From contig DASYAV010000084.1 of the NCBI GenBank assembly GCA_036501145.1, positions 6,178 through 70,177 on the forward strand: 64,000 nucleotides of DNA, read 5' to 3'. The stretch's first letter is position 1. Each line of letters starts with the position of its first letter. This DNA comes from PALSA-505 sp036501145. GTDB lineage: Bacteria; Actinomycetota; Actinomycetes; Streptosporangiales; Streptosporangiaceae. The translations under genes were made by a program, and so were the position numbers. Of the stretch, positions 42,085 through 49,843 are shown in pieces. The notes below the pieces were generated by a model that saw only the letters and a list, made by a program, of their open reading frames with translations, did no database searches and was not told the DNA's origin.

Positions 42085-42921
42085 ATGCTGATTGACGTGG
42101 TGCTGCCCTGCCTCGACGAGGCGGCGGCGCTGCCCTGGGTGCTGGCCAGGATGCCGCCCGGCTACCGGCCGATCGTCGCCGACAACGGCTCACAGGACGG
42201 CTCCGCCGCGGTCGCCGCCCGCCTCGGCGCGGCCGTCGTCCACGTGCCGCAGCGCGGCTTCGGTGCCGCCTGCCACGGCGGCCTGCTGGCCGCGACCGCC
42301 GACGTGGTCTGCTTCATGGACGCGGACGGATCCCTGGACCCCGCGGACCTGCCGCTGATTGCCGGCCCGGTGGCGGACGGCACGGCGGACCTCGTCATGG
42401 GCCGCCGCCGCCCGGCCGCGGCGGGCCTCGTCATGGGCCGCCGTCACCCGGCCGGCCGCCCGTTCGGCCGGGGCGGATGGCCGCTGCACGCCCGGCTCGG
42501 CAACCGCGTCATCGCCGCTCAGGTCCGCCGCCGCACCGGAATCCCGCTGTGCGACATCGGCCCGATGCGGGCCGTACCCCGGGCCGGCCTGCTGCGGCTC
42601 GGCCTCCGCGACCGGAGGTTCGGTTACCCGCTGGAGATGGTGGTCAGGGCGGCCGAGGCCGGCTGGCGGGTGTCCGAGCGTGATGTTCCCTACCGGCCCC
42701 GCACCGGCAAGTCCAAGGTCACCGGGACGGTCGGCGGCACCCTGCGGACCGTCCGGGACATGAGCCGGGTGCTGCTGGCCGCACCGCCGGACGACCCGGC
42801 CGTTCTCGCCTCACCATCGCCGGACGACCAGGCCGTCCCGGCCGGCCCGCCAGCGGACGACCAGGTCACCGTGCCCGCACCGCCGGCGGTGCCCCCGCCG
42901 GCGAACGGCACGGCCCGGTGA
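42085..42921 (+). CDS. Family 2 glycosyltransferase
   Basis: 278 residues of the DPM1-like GT-A type. VVLPCLDEAAALPWVLARMP, VADNGSQDGSAAVAARLGAA and VCFMDADGSLDPADL (the DxD-like metal site) form the nucleotide-sugar core. ERDVPYRPRTGKSKVTGTVG is the conserved C-terminal segment of polyprenyl-phosphate-sugar synthases. It may make the polyprenyl-linked donor used by the GT-C enzyme of this locus. A repeated VMGRRxPA stretch lies at about 105-122, and the Pro/Ala-rich tail after residue 230 is low complexity. It is coupled to the next gene by GTGA. Confidence 0.87.
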   Translation: MLIDVVLPCLDEAAALPWVLARMPPGYRPIVADNGSQDGSAAVAARLGAAVVHVPQRGFGAACHGGLLAATADVVCFMDADGSLDPADLPLIAGPVADGTADLVMGRRRPAAAGLVMGRRHPAGRPFGRGGWPLHARLGNRVIAAQVRRRTGIPLCDIGPMRAVPRAGLLRLGLRDRRFGYPLEMVVRAAEAGWRVSERDVPYRPRTGKSKVTGTVGGTLRTVRDMSRVLLAAPPDDPAVLASPSPDDQAVPAGPPADDQVTVPAPPAVPPPANGTAR

Positions 42922-43607
42922 CCGCGATGATCCCGGCGCAGCTTCTCGTCATGGCCAAGTCACCCGTGCCGGGCCGGGTCAAGACCAGGCTGACCCCGCC
43001 ATTCAGCCCGCAGCAGGCAGCCCGGCTGGCCGAGGCGGCGCTGGCGGACACGCTGGCCACCGGCGCACGGGTGCCGGCCACCCGGCATGTGATCGCCCTC
43101 GACGGGGCACCGGGGCCCTGGCTGCCCGGCAGCTTCGATGTCATCGGGCAGCACGGCGGCGGGCTTGACGAGCGGATCGCCACGGCGCTCGGCGCGGTGC
43201 ACGCCCGGCTGGCTGCCCCGGTCGTACTGATCGGGATGGACACACCCCAGGTGACCGCGGGGATGCTGGAAGCGGCGCTCCGCCCGCTGGCCGATGGCAC
43301 GGCGGACGCGGTGTTCGGCCCGGCCGAGGACGGCGGCTTCTGGCTGCTCGGCCTGCGCCGTCCCGACCCGGCCCTGGTACGGGGCGTGCCGATGTCCACC
43401 ACCCGCACCGGCGACCTGCAGCTCACCCGGCTGGCCGGTGCCCGGCTGCGGGTCCGGCGGATGCCGTGCCTGCGCGACGTGGACGACGCCACTGACGCGG
43501 CCCTGGTCGCCGGGCAGGCGCCGGGCAGCCGCTTCGCCACGGCCCTGCGGGCCGTGCGGGCGGACCCGGCGCTGGCGGAGCCGACGCTGGCGGAAGTGGT
43601 CCGATGA
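42918..43607 (+). CDS. DUF2064/TIGR04282-family glycosyltransferase-like protein
   Basis: 229 residues. AKSPVPGRVKTRLTPPFSPQ is the nucleotide-binding front end of the DUF2064 (TIGR04282) family, and VVLIGMDTPQVTAGMLEAAL plus FGPAEDGGFWLLGLR are its other conserved blocks. The fold resembles MobA/CofC nucleotidyl- or glycosyltransferases. Members often sit beside GT2 and methyltransferase genes, as here; the reaction is not established. The start overlaps the GT2 stop (GTGA) and the end overlaps the oxidoreductase start (ATGA), so the four-gene run 42085-45723 is one operon. Confidence 0.85.
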   Translation: MTAMIPAQLLVMAKSPVPGRVKTRLTPPFSPQQAARLAEAALADTLATGARVPATRHVIALDGAPGPWLPGSFDVIGQHGGGLDERIATALGAVHARLAAPVVLIGMDTPQVTAGMLEAALRPLADGTADAVFGPAEDGGFWLLGLRRPDPALVRGVPMSTTRTGDLQLTRLAGARLRVRRMPCLRDVDDATDAALVAGQAPGSRFATALRAVRADPALAEPTLAEVVR

Positions 43608-45166
43608 GCGGCCGGAAGCCCGCCGCCGGACGTCGGGCCGCCACCCGCGGGGCCTCGCCCCGCGACCAGAAACCAGCCACCCGGCGCACCGCACCGGTGC
43701 AGCCGGCCACTCCGCTCAGGCGGCTGCGGGCAGCGGTGCGCTGGCTGCCAGCCGCGCTCAGGCGGCTACGGGCACCCACGGGTCGGCTGGCCAAAACGGC
43801 CGGGCGGCTGCGAGCCACGGCCGGGCGGGTACCGGCCGCGGTCAGGCGCCTCCAGGTGCCCGAGGGTCGGCTGGCCACAGCAGCCAGGCAGTTCCTGCCC
43901 ACGGCCGCCACCCCGCCCCCTGTGCCGCCGTTCACCCCCGGCACCTGGCGCAGCCCGCTGCGCGGGCGATGGCTGACGTCCCTGCTCGGCCTGGTCCTGC
44001 TGATCGGCCTGCCGATCATCGCGATCACCGGCCTGCTGTCCTACGCCGCCTATAACCCGCGGCTGCCAGGAAACGACCAGACGCCCGGCGCGTCGCTGCT
44101 GAAGTTCTACCTGTTCTCCTGGCCCACCAACCCGGCGTGGCTGTACCGGGTGGACCAGGGCGTCCACATCCTGCTCGGCCTGGCACTGGTCCCGGTGGTA
44201 CTGGCCAAGTTGTGGTCGGTGCTGCCGAAGCTATTCAGCTGGCCGCCGGTCCGGTCCCCGGCGCACGCCCTGGAACGGCTGAGCCTGGTGATGATCGTGG
44301 GCGGCGTGCTGTTCGAGTTCGCCACCGGCATCCTCAACATCCAGAACTACTACGTCTTCCCGTTCTCCTTCTACACCGCTCACCTGTACGGCGCGTGGGT
44401 GTTCATCGCCGGCCTGGTGATCCACGTGGCGCTGAAGTTCCCGCACATGGTGGCGGGGCTGCGGTCGCGCAGCCTCTGGCGGGAACTGCGCACCCCGCTG
44501 GCACAGACCGCCCCGGAAGATCCCGACCCCGAAGGGCTCCGCGCGGCCGCGCCGGCCGCGCCGACCATGTCCAGGCGGACGCTGCTGGCCGTGGTCACCG
44601 GCGGCTCGCTGACCCTGGTCGGCCTGGCCGCCGGCGAGTCGATCGGCGGCTGGTTCCGCCGGACCGCGCTGCTGGCTCCCCGCGGCCTGTCCGTCAAGCC
44701 GGGGACGCTGCCGGTGAACAGGACGGCGAAAGCGGCCGGGATAGCGGCCGCCCATGTCGGCGCCGGCTACCGGTTCACCGTCACGGGCGCCCGGACTCTC
44801 ACGCTGACCCGCGGGCAGCTGCTGGCCATGCCGCAGCACACCGCCGTGCTGCCGCTCGCTTGCGTCGAGGGCTGGTCGTACTCCGCGGCCTGGACCGGGG
44901 TGCGCCTGGCTGACCTGGCCGCGCTGGCCGGGATGAGCCGGCCCGCGCTCGCCCGGGTGGAGTCCATCGAGCCGCACGGCTCATTCCGCCACGCCAGCCT
45001 GTCCGGCGCGCAAGTGACCGATCAGCGGGCACTGCTGGCGCTCCGGCTCAACGGCGCCGACCTGCCCCTCGACCACGGCTACCCGGCGCGGGTGATCGTC
45101 CCGAACCTGCCTGGCGTGCACAACACCAAATGGGTCCGCGCGATCACCTTCGTGGCGGCCACATGA
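43604..45166 (+). CDS. Membrane-anchored molybdopterin-dependent oxidoreductase
   Basis: 520 residues in three parts. Residues 1-100 are an unusual basic, amphipathic repeat (RLRA/GRLA-type units). Residues 115-290 have four membrane spans with His188, His260 and His274 that could bind heme, like cytochrome b561. Residues 325-520 are a sulfite-oxidase/YedY-type molybdopterin domain, preceded by SRRTLLAVVTGGSLTLVG (Tat-like). The molybdenum-ligand Cys420 is in LPLACVEGWSYSAAW, and PGVHNTKWVRAITF closes the domain. It probably passes electrons between an envelope substrate and the membrane; the substrate is unknown. Confidence 0.83.
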   Translation: MSGRKPAAGRRAATRGASPRDQKPATRRTAPVQPATPLRRLRAAVRWLPAALRRLRAPTGRLAKTAGRLRATAGRVPAAVRRLQVPEGRLATAARQFLPTAATPPPVPPFTPGTWRSPLRGRWLTSLLGLVLLIGLPIIAITGLLSYAAYNPRLPGNDQTPGASLLKFYLFSWPTNPAWLYRVDQGVHILLGLALVPVVLAKLWSVLPKLFSWPPVRSPAHALERLSLVMIVGGVLFEFATGILNIQNYYVFPFSFYTAHLYGAWVFIAGLVIHVALKFPHMVAGLRSRSLWRELRTPLAQTAPEDPDPEGLRAAAPAAPTMSRRTLLAVVTGGSLTLVGLAAGESIGGWFRRTALLAPRGLSVKPGTLPVNRTAKAAGIAAAHVGAGYRFTVTGARTLTLTRGQLLAMPQHTAVLPLACVEGWSYSAAWTGVRLADLAALAGMSRPALARVESIEPHGSFRHASLSGAQVTDQRALLALRLNGADLPLDHGYPARVIVPNLPGVHNTKWVRAITFVAAT

Positions 45167-45723
45167 CCGGCGTGACCGGCGTGACCGGCCTGATCCGCCG
45201 GATCCGGCGCTGGTACGGCGCCAACCCGCTGCACCTGATCGCGCTGATCGCGGCGTTCGCGCTGGCCGGGTACGCGGTGGCCGCGGTGAGCGCCGCCGGG
45301 CAGCTGCGTGGATTCGTGGTGTGGTTCGCGGTTGCGATCGTCGGCCACGATCTGCTGCTGTTCCCGCTGTACTCGATCGCCGACCTGTCCGTGCGGCGGC
45401 TGCTGCCCCGGTGGGCCGCCCGGCCGGTTCCCACGGCCGCCCCCGCGAGCAACGGCAGCCTCGCCGGCCGGGCCACGGCGGCACCGGCGAAGCCGCCGTT
45501 CATCAACCACATCCGGGTGCCCGCCGGGTTGTCCCTGCTGCTCTTGCTGGTGTGGTTCCCGCTGATCCTCGGGCTGTCCTCGGCGAACTACCGCAAGGCG
45601 AGCAGCCTGTCCACCGACCCCTACCTGCCCCGCTGGCTGGCCATCACCGGTGTCGCCTTCCTGCTCTCGGCGGTCAGCTACGCGCTGCGGCTGCGCCACG
45701 CGCACGCGGCCGCCCGCCGCTGA
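45163..45723 (+). CDS. Integral membrane protein, unknown
   Basis: 186 residues with four hydrophobic spans at about 22-45, 50-70, 120-140 and 153-173. Its start ATG 45163 overlaps the stop of the oxidoreductase gene (ATGA), so it is coupled to it and may be a partner subunit. No family is recognised. A Pro/Ala-rich loop (about 88-112) separates the two hydrophobic pairs. It ends the operon; the next gene follows after 44 bases with its own start. Confidence 0.75.
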   Translation: MTGVTGVTGLIRRIRRWYGANPLHLIALIAAFALAGYAVAAVSAAGQLRGFVVWFAVAIVGHDLLLFPLYSIADLSVRRLLPRWAARPVPTAAPASNGSLAGRATAAPAKPPFINHIRVPAGLSLLLLLVWFPLILGLSSANYRKASSLSTDPYLPRWLAITGVAFLLSAVSYALRLRHAHAAARR

Positions 45724-45767
45724 TGCCACACTTAACCCCCGGGCACCGCACAGGACGGGGATCGTTG

Positions 45768-46637
45768 ATGGAACGAACGGTAGGCACGCCGGATGGCCGC
45801 AGGCTCGCGGTGGAGATCACCGGGGATCCGGCCGGGAAGCCGGTGCTGGTCCACATGGGCACGCCGAACTCGCGGCGGCTCTACGGAGCCAACCAGCGCG
45901 ATGCCGCCGAGCGCGGGCTGCGGCTGATCAGCTACGACCGCCCCGGCTACGGCGGATCCTCGCCGCGGCCCGGCCGCACCGTGGCCGACTGCGCCGACGA
46001 CGTCCGGGCCATCTGCGCCGCACTGCACATCGACCGGCTGGCGATGTGGGGCATCTCCGGCGGCGGCCCGCACGTGCTGGCCTGCGCCGCGCTGCTGCCC
46101 GACCTGGTCACCGCGGCCGCGTCGCTGGCCAGCCTGGCCCCCTACGACGCCGACGGCCTCGACTACTTCGCCGGCATGGGCCAGGCCAACGTGGAGGACA
46201 TCAAGCTGTTCTTCACCGACGAGGCCGCCTCCCGGGTCAAGCTGGACGCCGAACGTGCGGAGATGCTCGCCGCCAAGCCGGGCGACGTATCCGACAGCCT
46301 CAAGACGCTGCTCACCCCCACCGACGCGGCCGTGCTGACCGGCGAACTGGCCGAATATCTCGCCTACTCCTCACATGAAGGGCTGGAACTGACCGGCGAG
46401 GGCTGGTGGGAAGACAACTGCATGCACCAGCCCTGGGGCTTCGACCTGGCCGGCATCACGATCCCGGTGCTGATCATGCAGGGCCGCGAGGACATGTTCG
46501 TGCCGTTCGGCCACGGCGAATGGCTGGCCAGCCACATCCCCACCGCCGAGCCGCGGCTGCTCGACCACGACGGCCACCTCACGCTGATGCAGAACCGCAT
46601 CCCCGAGGTGCACGCCTGGCTGGCCGAGCGGCTTTAA
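45768..46637 (+). CDS. Alpha/beta hydrolase
   Basis: 289 residues. The nucleophile elbow is WGISGGGPHVL with the catalytic Ser, HMGTPNSRRL forms the oxyanion region, and the late VLIMQGREDMFVPFGHGEWL and LLDHDGHLTL carry the catalytic Asp and His. The fold matches small bacterial esterases or C-C hydrolases. The start at 45768 lies at MERTVGTPDGRRLAVEITG, typical for the family. The last 267 bases are overlapped antisense by the neighbouring MFS gene. Confidence 0.87.
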   Translation: MERTVGTPDGRRLAVEITGDPAGKPVLVHMGTPNSRRLYGANQRDAAERGLRLISYDRPGYGGSSPRPGRTVADCADDVRAICAALHIDRLAMWGISGGGPHVLACAALLPDLVTAAASLASLAPYDADGLDYFAGMGQANVEDIKLFFTDEAASRVKLDAERAEMLAAKPGDVSDSLKTLLTPTDAAVLTGELAEYLAYSSHEGLELTGEGWWEDNCMHQPWGFDLAGITIPVLIMQGREDMFVPFGHGEWLASHIPTAEPRLLDHDGHLTLMQNRIPEVHAWLAERL

Positions 46638-48086
46638 CGTCAGGCCGGCCGGTAATCCCCGGCCGCCGGGCCGGGTGGCGAGCCAGGACAGCCCGGCCGC
46701 CAGCAGCAGCGCCACCGCGGCCACGATCATCGGGGTGCGCAGGGACAGCGCGTGCGCCCCGCCACCCCCGCCACCGCCGCTCGGGCCGCCGCCCAGCAGC
46801 GACCCGAGCAGCGCGACGCCGAGCGCGCCGCCGGCCTGTCGCGCGGTGTTGAGCACGCCGCTGGCCACCCCGGAGTGCTCCCGGCCGGCCGAGCCGACCA
46901 CCACCGCGGTCATCGCCGGCATGGCCAGCGACACCAGGCCGAGCACGATCGACCCGGCCAGCAGCAGGCCCAGCGAGGAGGCCGGCCCGGCCAGGCTGAG
47001 CAGCACCGCGCCGGCCGCGGCCAGGCCCAGCCCGCTGACCATCGGCCACCGCGGGCCGGCCCGGGCGGTGAGCCAGCCGCTGGCCGTCGAGCCGGCCCCG
47101 ACGGCCACGCTGAACGGCAGGATGAGCAGCCCGGTGGTCAGCGCCGACTCATGCCGCGCCTGCTGCAGGTACAGCGAGATGCAGATCAGCGCGCCGTACA
47201 GGCTGAGGTTGAACAACACGCCCACCCCGGTGGCCGCGCTGAACGGCCGCGAACCGAACAGCCGCAGCGGCAGCATCGGCGAGACGTGCCGCCGCTCGGC
47301 CCACACGAAGCACACCGCCGCCAGCAACCCGGCCCCGCCGAGCACGCCGGGCAGCGGCGCCAGCCAGCCCTGCCGGCCCGCCTCGATGAACGCGGCGGTG
47401 ATCCCGGCCAGCGCCGCCACCCCGAGCACCAGCCCCGGGATGTCCGCGCGCCGGTCCGGGTCGGGCTCTGATTCGGTCACGTAGCGCACCAGCAGCCAGC
47501 CGGTCAGCACGCACACCGGCACGTTGACCAGGAAGATGGCCCGCCAGCTGACCAGCGCGATCAGCGCCCCGCCGACCACCGGCCCGAGAGCCACACCGAG
47601 CGACCCCATGCCGCCCCAGACGCCCAGCGCGCGGGCCCGCGCCGCCCGGTCCGGGAACTGATGCACGATCAGCGACAGCGAGCAGGGCAGCAGCGCGGAC
47701 GCGCCGAGCCCCTGCACCGCCCGGGCGGCGATCAGCCCGCCCAGGTCGGGCGCGGCCGCGCACGCCGCCGAGCCCACCGCGAACCCGGCCAGCCCGGCCA
47801 GGAACACCCGCCTGGCCCCCAGCCGGTCCGCCATTGAGCCGGCCGTCAGCATCACCGCGGCCAGCGACAGCGTGTAGGCGTCCAGCACCCACTGCAGGCC
47901 GGCCACCGTGCCGCCGATGTCCCGCTGGATCGTCGGCAGCGCCACGTTGACGATCGTCACGTCGAGCTGGATGACGAAGAAGCCGAGGCACACCGCGGCC
48001 AGCGCCACCAGCGGCGCGCGGCCCGGCCCGCGTTCCCCCGCCGACTCCCTGGCACGCGTGTACCCCGAAGCCGTGCTGGACGGCAC
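46371..48086 (-). CDS. MFS transporter (DHA2 family) with antisense-encoded C-terminal tail
   Basis: 571 residues. Span 1 has VIQLDVTIVNVALPTIQRDI, motif A is GSMADRLGARRVFLAG, and GVALGPVVGGALIALVSW is motif C; about fourteen spans end near residue 480. The normal C-terminus would be near 46640, but no stop occurs there and the frame continues about 89 residues across the 3' end of the convergent hydrolase gene, giving a tail with no membrane character. GTG 48086 has a GAGG site upstream. It is a probable drug or metabolite exporter. Confidence 0.85.
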   Translation of the reverse strand: MPSSTASGYTRARESAGERGPGRAPLVALAAVCLGFFVIQLDVTIVNVALPTIQRDIGGTVAGLQWVLDAYTLSLAAVMLTAGSMADRLGARRVFLAGLAGFAVGSAACAAAPDLGGLIAARAVQGLGASALLPCSLSLIVHQFPDRAARARALGVWGGMGSLGVALGPVVGGALIALVSWRAIFLVNVPVCVLTGWLLVRYVTESEPDPDRRADIPGLVLGVAALAGITAAFIEAGRQGWLAPLPGVLGGAGLLAAVCFVWAERRHVSPMLPLRLFGSRPFSAATGVGVLFNLSLYGALICISLYLQQARHESALTTGLLILPFSVAVGAGSTASGWLTARAGPRWPMVSGLGLAAAGAVLLSLAGPASSLGLLLAGSIVLGLVSLAMPAMTAVVVGSAGREHSGVASGVLNTARQAGGALGVALLGSLLGGGPSGGGGGGGAHALSLRTPMIVAAVALLLAAGLSWLATRPGGRGLPAGLTLKPLGQPGVHLGDAVLHQREVAVVVEQPRLGGGDVAGQPFAVAERHEHVLAALHDQHRDRDAGQVEAPGLVHAVVFPPALAGQFQPFM

Positions 48087-48271
48087 CCGGTATCACCTCA
48101 TCGCATCGCAGACGGCAGCCGGGCAGATCCACCATCTGCCCAGGCACCCGGCCCGCACACCTGCCGCCCGCCCGCGGCGCAGGCCCGGCACCGTTTCCAC
48201 GCTAGGCACCGGGTCTGACAGTTTGACCGGCGTTTACCGGGCCTTGGCGGCCGGCCTTCTAGGGTGGATCC

Positions 48272-49387
48272 ATGCCGGAGAAGTCGGGCCTGGCCGACTC
48301 CGCGCAACACTGGCGGTGCGTCCGCAGGCACCTCAACGCCCACCGTTACGAGCTCGCCGCGCGCGCCGCCGAGCTGTACCCCAAGGACCTGCGCGTCGGG
48401 TCGACGCGGCTGCTGGCCCAGCCGGACTGGGTGCCGTCGCAGCCGCTGGAGCTGGATCAGATCCGGCTGGACTGGACCGGGCACGCGCCGCCTGGTGCGG
48501 ACGTCACCGGCCCGCTGACCGGGCACCTGCGCCCGCTCCGGCCGGACGGCCGCCGGTACGCCGGCTACGCCGAGGCGCTGGCCGGGATCGAGCGTCCCAC
48601 ACTGCTGGAGAACCGCCCCATCTACCGGCTGCTGTCCGCCTCGCTGGACACCACCTGGCCATGCCTGGAGCTGACCGGCAGCCGGTATTTCGACTGGGTG
48701 GACGGTGGTGAGGCGATCGCGCATGAGCTGGCCGCCACGCCCGCCGGCGATGCCGATCTGCCTGGACGGCTGCGCCTTCGCCACGCACTCGGCAGCCCCA
48801 CCCGCCTGGCGGGGCGCACCGCACTGAGCGCGGTGACCACGCTGGCCCTGCGGGTGCCGGCGGCCGGTGATCCCACCTTCGTGCTGCACTGGCGGGATCC
48901 GGCCGCGGTGACGCACGCCGGCGGGCTGTACCAGGTCATGCCGGTGGGGGTGTTCCAGGCCGCCGTGGAGACGGAGCAGGCGCGGGCGCGCGACCTGGAT
49001 CTGTGGCGGTGCATGGCCCGCGAGTTCCGCGAGGAGTTCCTCGGCGCCGACGAGGACTACCCGGCGGCCGATTACGCCCACTGGCCGTTCTTCGCCCAGC
49101 TGGCGGCGGCCCGGGCGGCGGGCAAGCTCACCGTGTGGTGCCTCGGCCTGGGCGCCGACCCGCTGACCCTGGCCATCGACGTGCTGTGCGTGGCCGTGTT
49201 CGCCGGCGACGCCTTCGACGCGCTGTTCGGCGGCCTGGTCAGCAACAATGCCGAGGGCCGGGTGATCGCCGGCATCCCGTTCACGGCCGGCACGGTGGAC
49301 CGCTTCACCCGCGACGAGCCGATGCAGGCGGCCGGCACGGCCGTGCTGGAACTGGCCTGGCAGCACCGCAAGCACCTGCTCGGCTGA
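48272..49387 (+). CDS. Uncharacterised protein resembling C-terminal domains of actinobacterial XRE regulators
   Basis: 371 residues. TLLENRPIYRLLSASLDTTW and RYFDWVDGGEAIAHEL resemble the ligand-type C-terminal region of large Streptomyces-like XRE regulators, but no obvious helix-turn-helix precedes it. MPVGVFQAAVET followed by MAREFREEFLGADEDY is a Nudix-box-like pattern (REfxEEfxG). It may be a sensor or hydrolase derived from that family. ATG 48272 is divergent from the MFS gene across 185 bases. Function is not assigned. Confidence 0.65.
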   Translation: MPEKSGLADSAQHWRCVRRHLNAHRYELAARAAELYPKDLRVGSTRLLAQPDWVPSQPLELDQIRLDWTGHAPPGADVTGPLTGHLRPLRPDGRRYAGYAEALAGIERPTLLENRPIYRLLSASLDTTWPCLELTGSRYFDWVDGGEAIAHELAATPAGDADLPGRLRLRHALGSPTRLAGRTALSAVTTLALRVPAAGDPTFVLHWRDPAAVTHAGGLYQVMPVGVFQAAVETEQARARDLDLWRCMAREFREEFLGADEDYPAADYAHWPFFAQLAAARAAGKLTVWCLGLGADPLTLAIDVLCVAVFAGDAFDALFGGLVSNNAEGRVIAGIPFTAGTVDRFTRDEPMQAAGTAVLELAWQHRKHLLG

Positions 49388-49417
49388 CGCCGCAGGAGCG
49401 CCGGCCGGGCCGGGCGG

Positions 49418-49594
49418 CTACAGGCCCTCGAGGGTCTCCGCGGCCAGGCAGACCGTCGGGCACGGCCAGTGCTGCAGGCAGGCCGAGCACGTGCCGTGGT
49501 CGCACAGGTGGCGGTCCAGTGCCTGCCGCGCGATGGTCACCAGCCGGGTCAGCTCGGTGGTGACGTACTCGGTGCTGTTCGCCGTGGTGCACAT
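49418..49594 (-). CDS. Small Cys-rich protein (58 residues)
   Basis: Start ATG 49594 (MCTTANSTEYVTTELTRLVT) with AGGAAGG about 10 bases upstream. The C-terminal half has CDHGTCSACLQHWPCPTVCL, with five Cys spaced like a small zinc ribbon. A longer frame to 49726 has no ribosome site and runs into the divergent promoter region. Similar short CxxC-WPCPT proteins occur in actinomycetes without a known role. It is divergent from the S53 peptidase, which starts 249 bases away. Confidence 0.55.
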   Translation of the reverse strand: MCTTANSTEYVTTELTRLVTIARQALDRHLCDHGTCSACLQHWPCPTVCLAAETLEGL

Positions 49595-49843
49595 GGGCCA
49601 GGCCTTCCTCAGTGCGTCCCTGGTTATATCTTGCCCCAATCGGCTTTCGTCCGGTTTGAGTTGTCCTTGAGTCTCGCACGGATCAGATGCCCGAAAAGTA
49701 ACTTTCGCCGGAATCGCGCCTATCATCCGGCCACGCCAGTCCCGCCTGCCCCATTGCCTGCGGCGGCGGCCGTGGTTAAGGTCCCGGAAGACCCCGCTGG
49801 CAAATCCGGCTGTCTTCGCGAACAGCTACCAAGGAGGCAAGTC

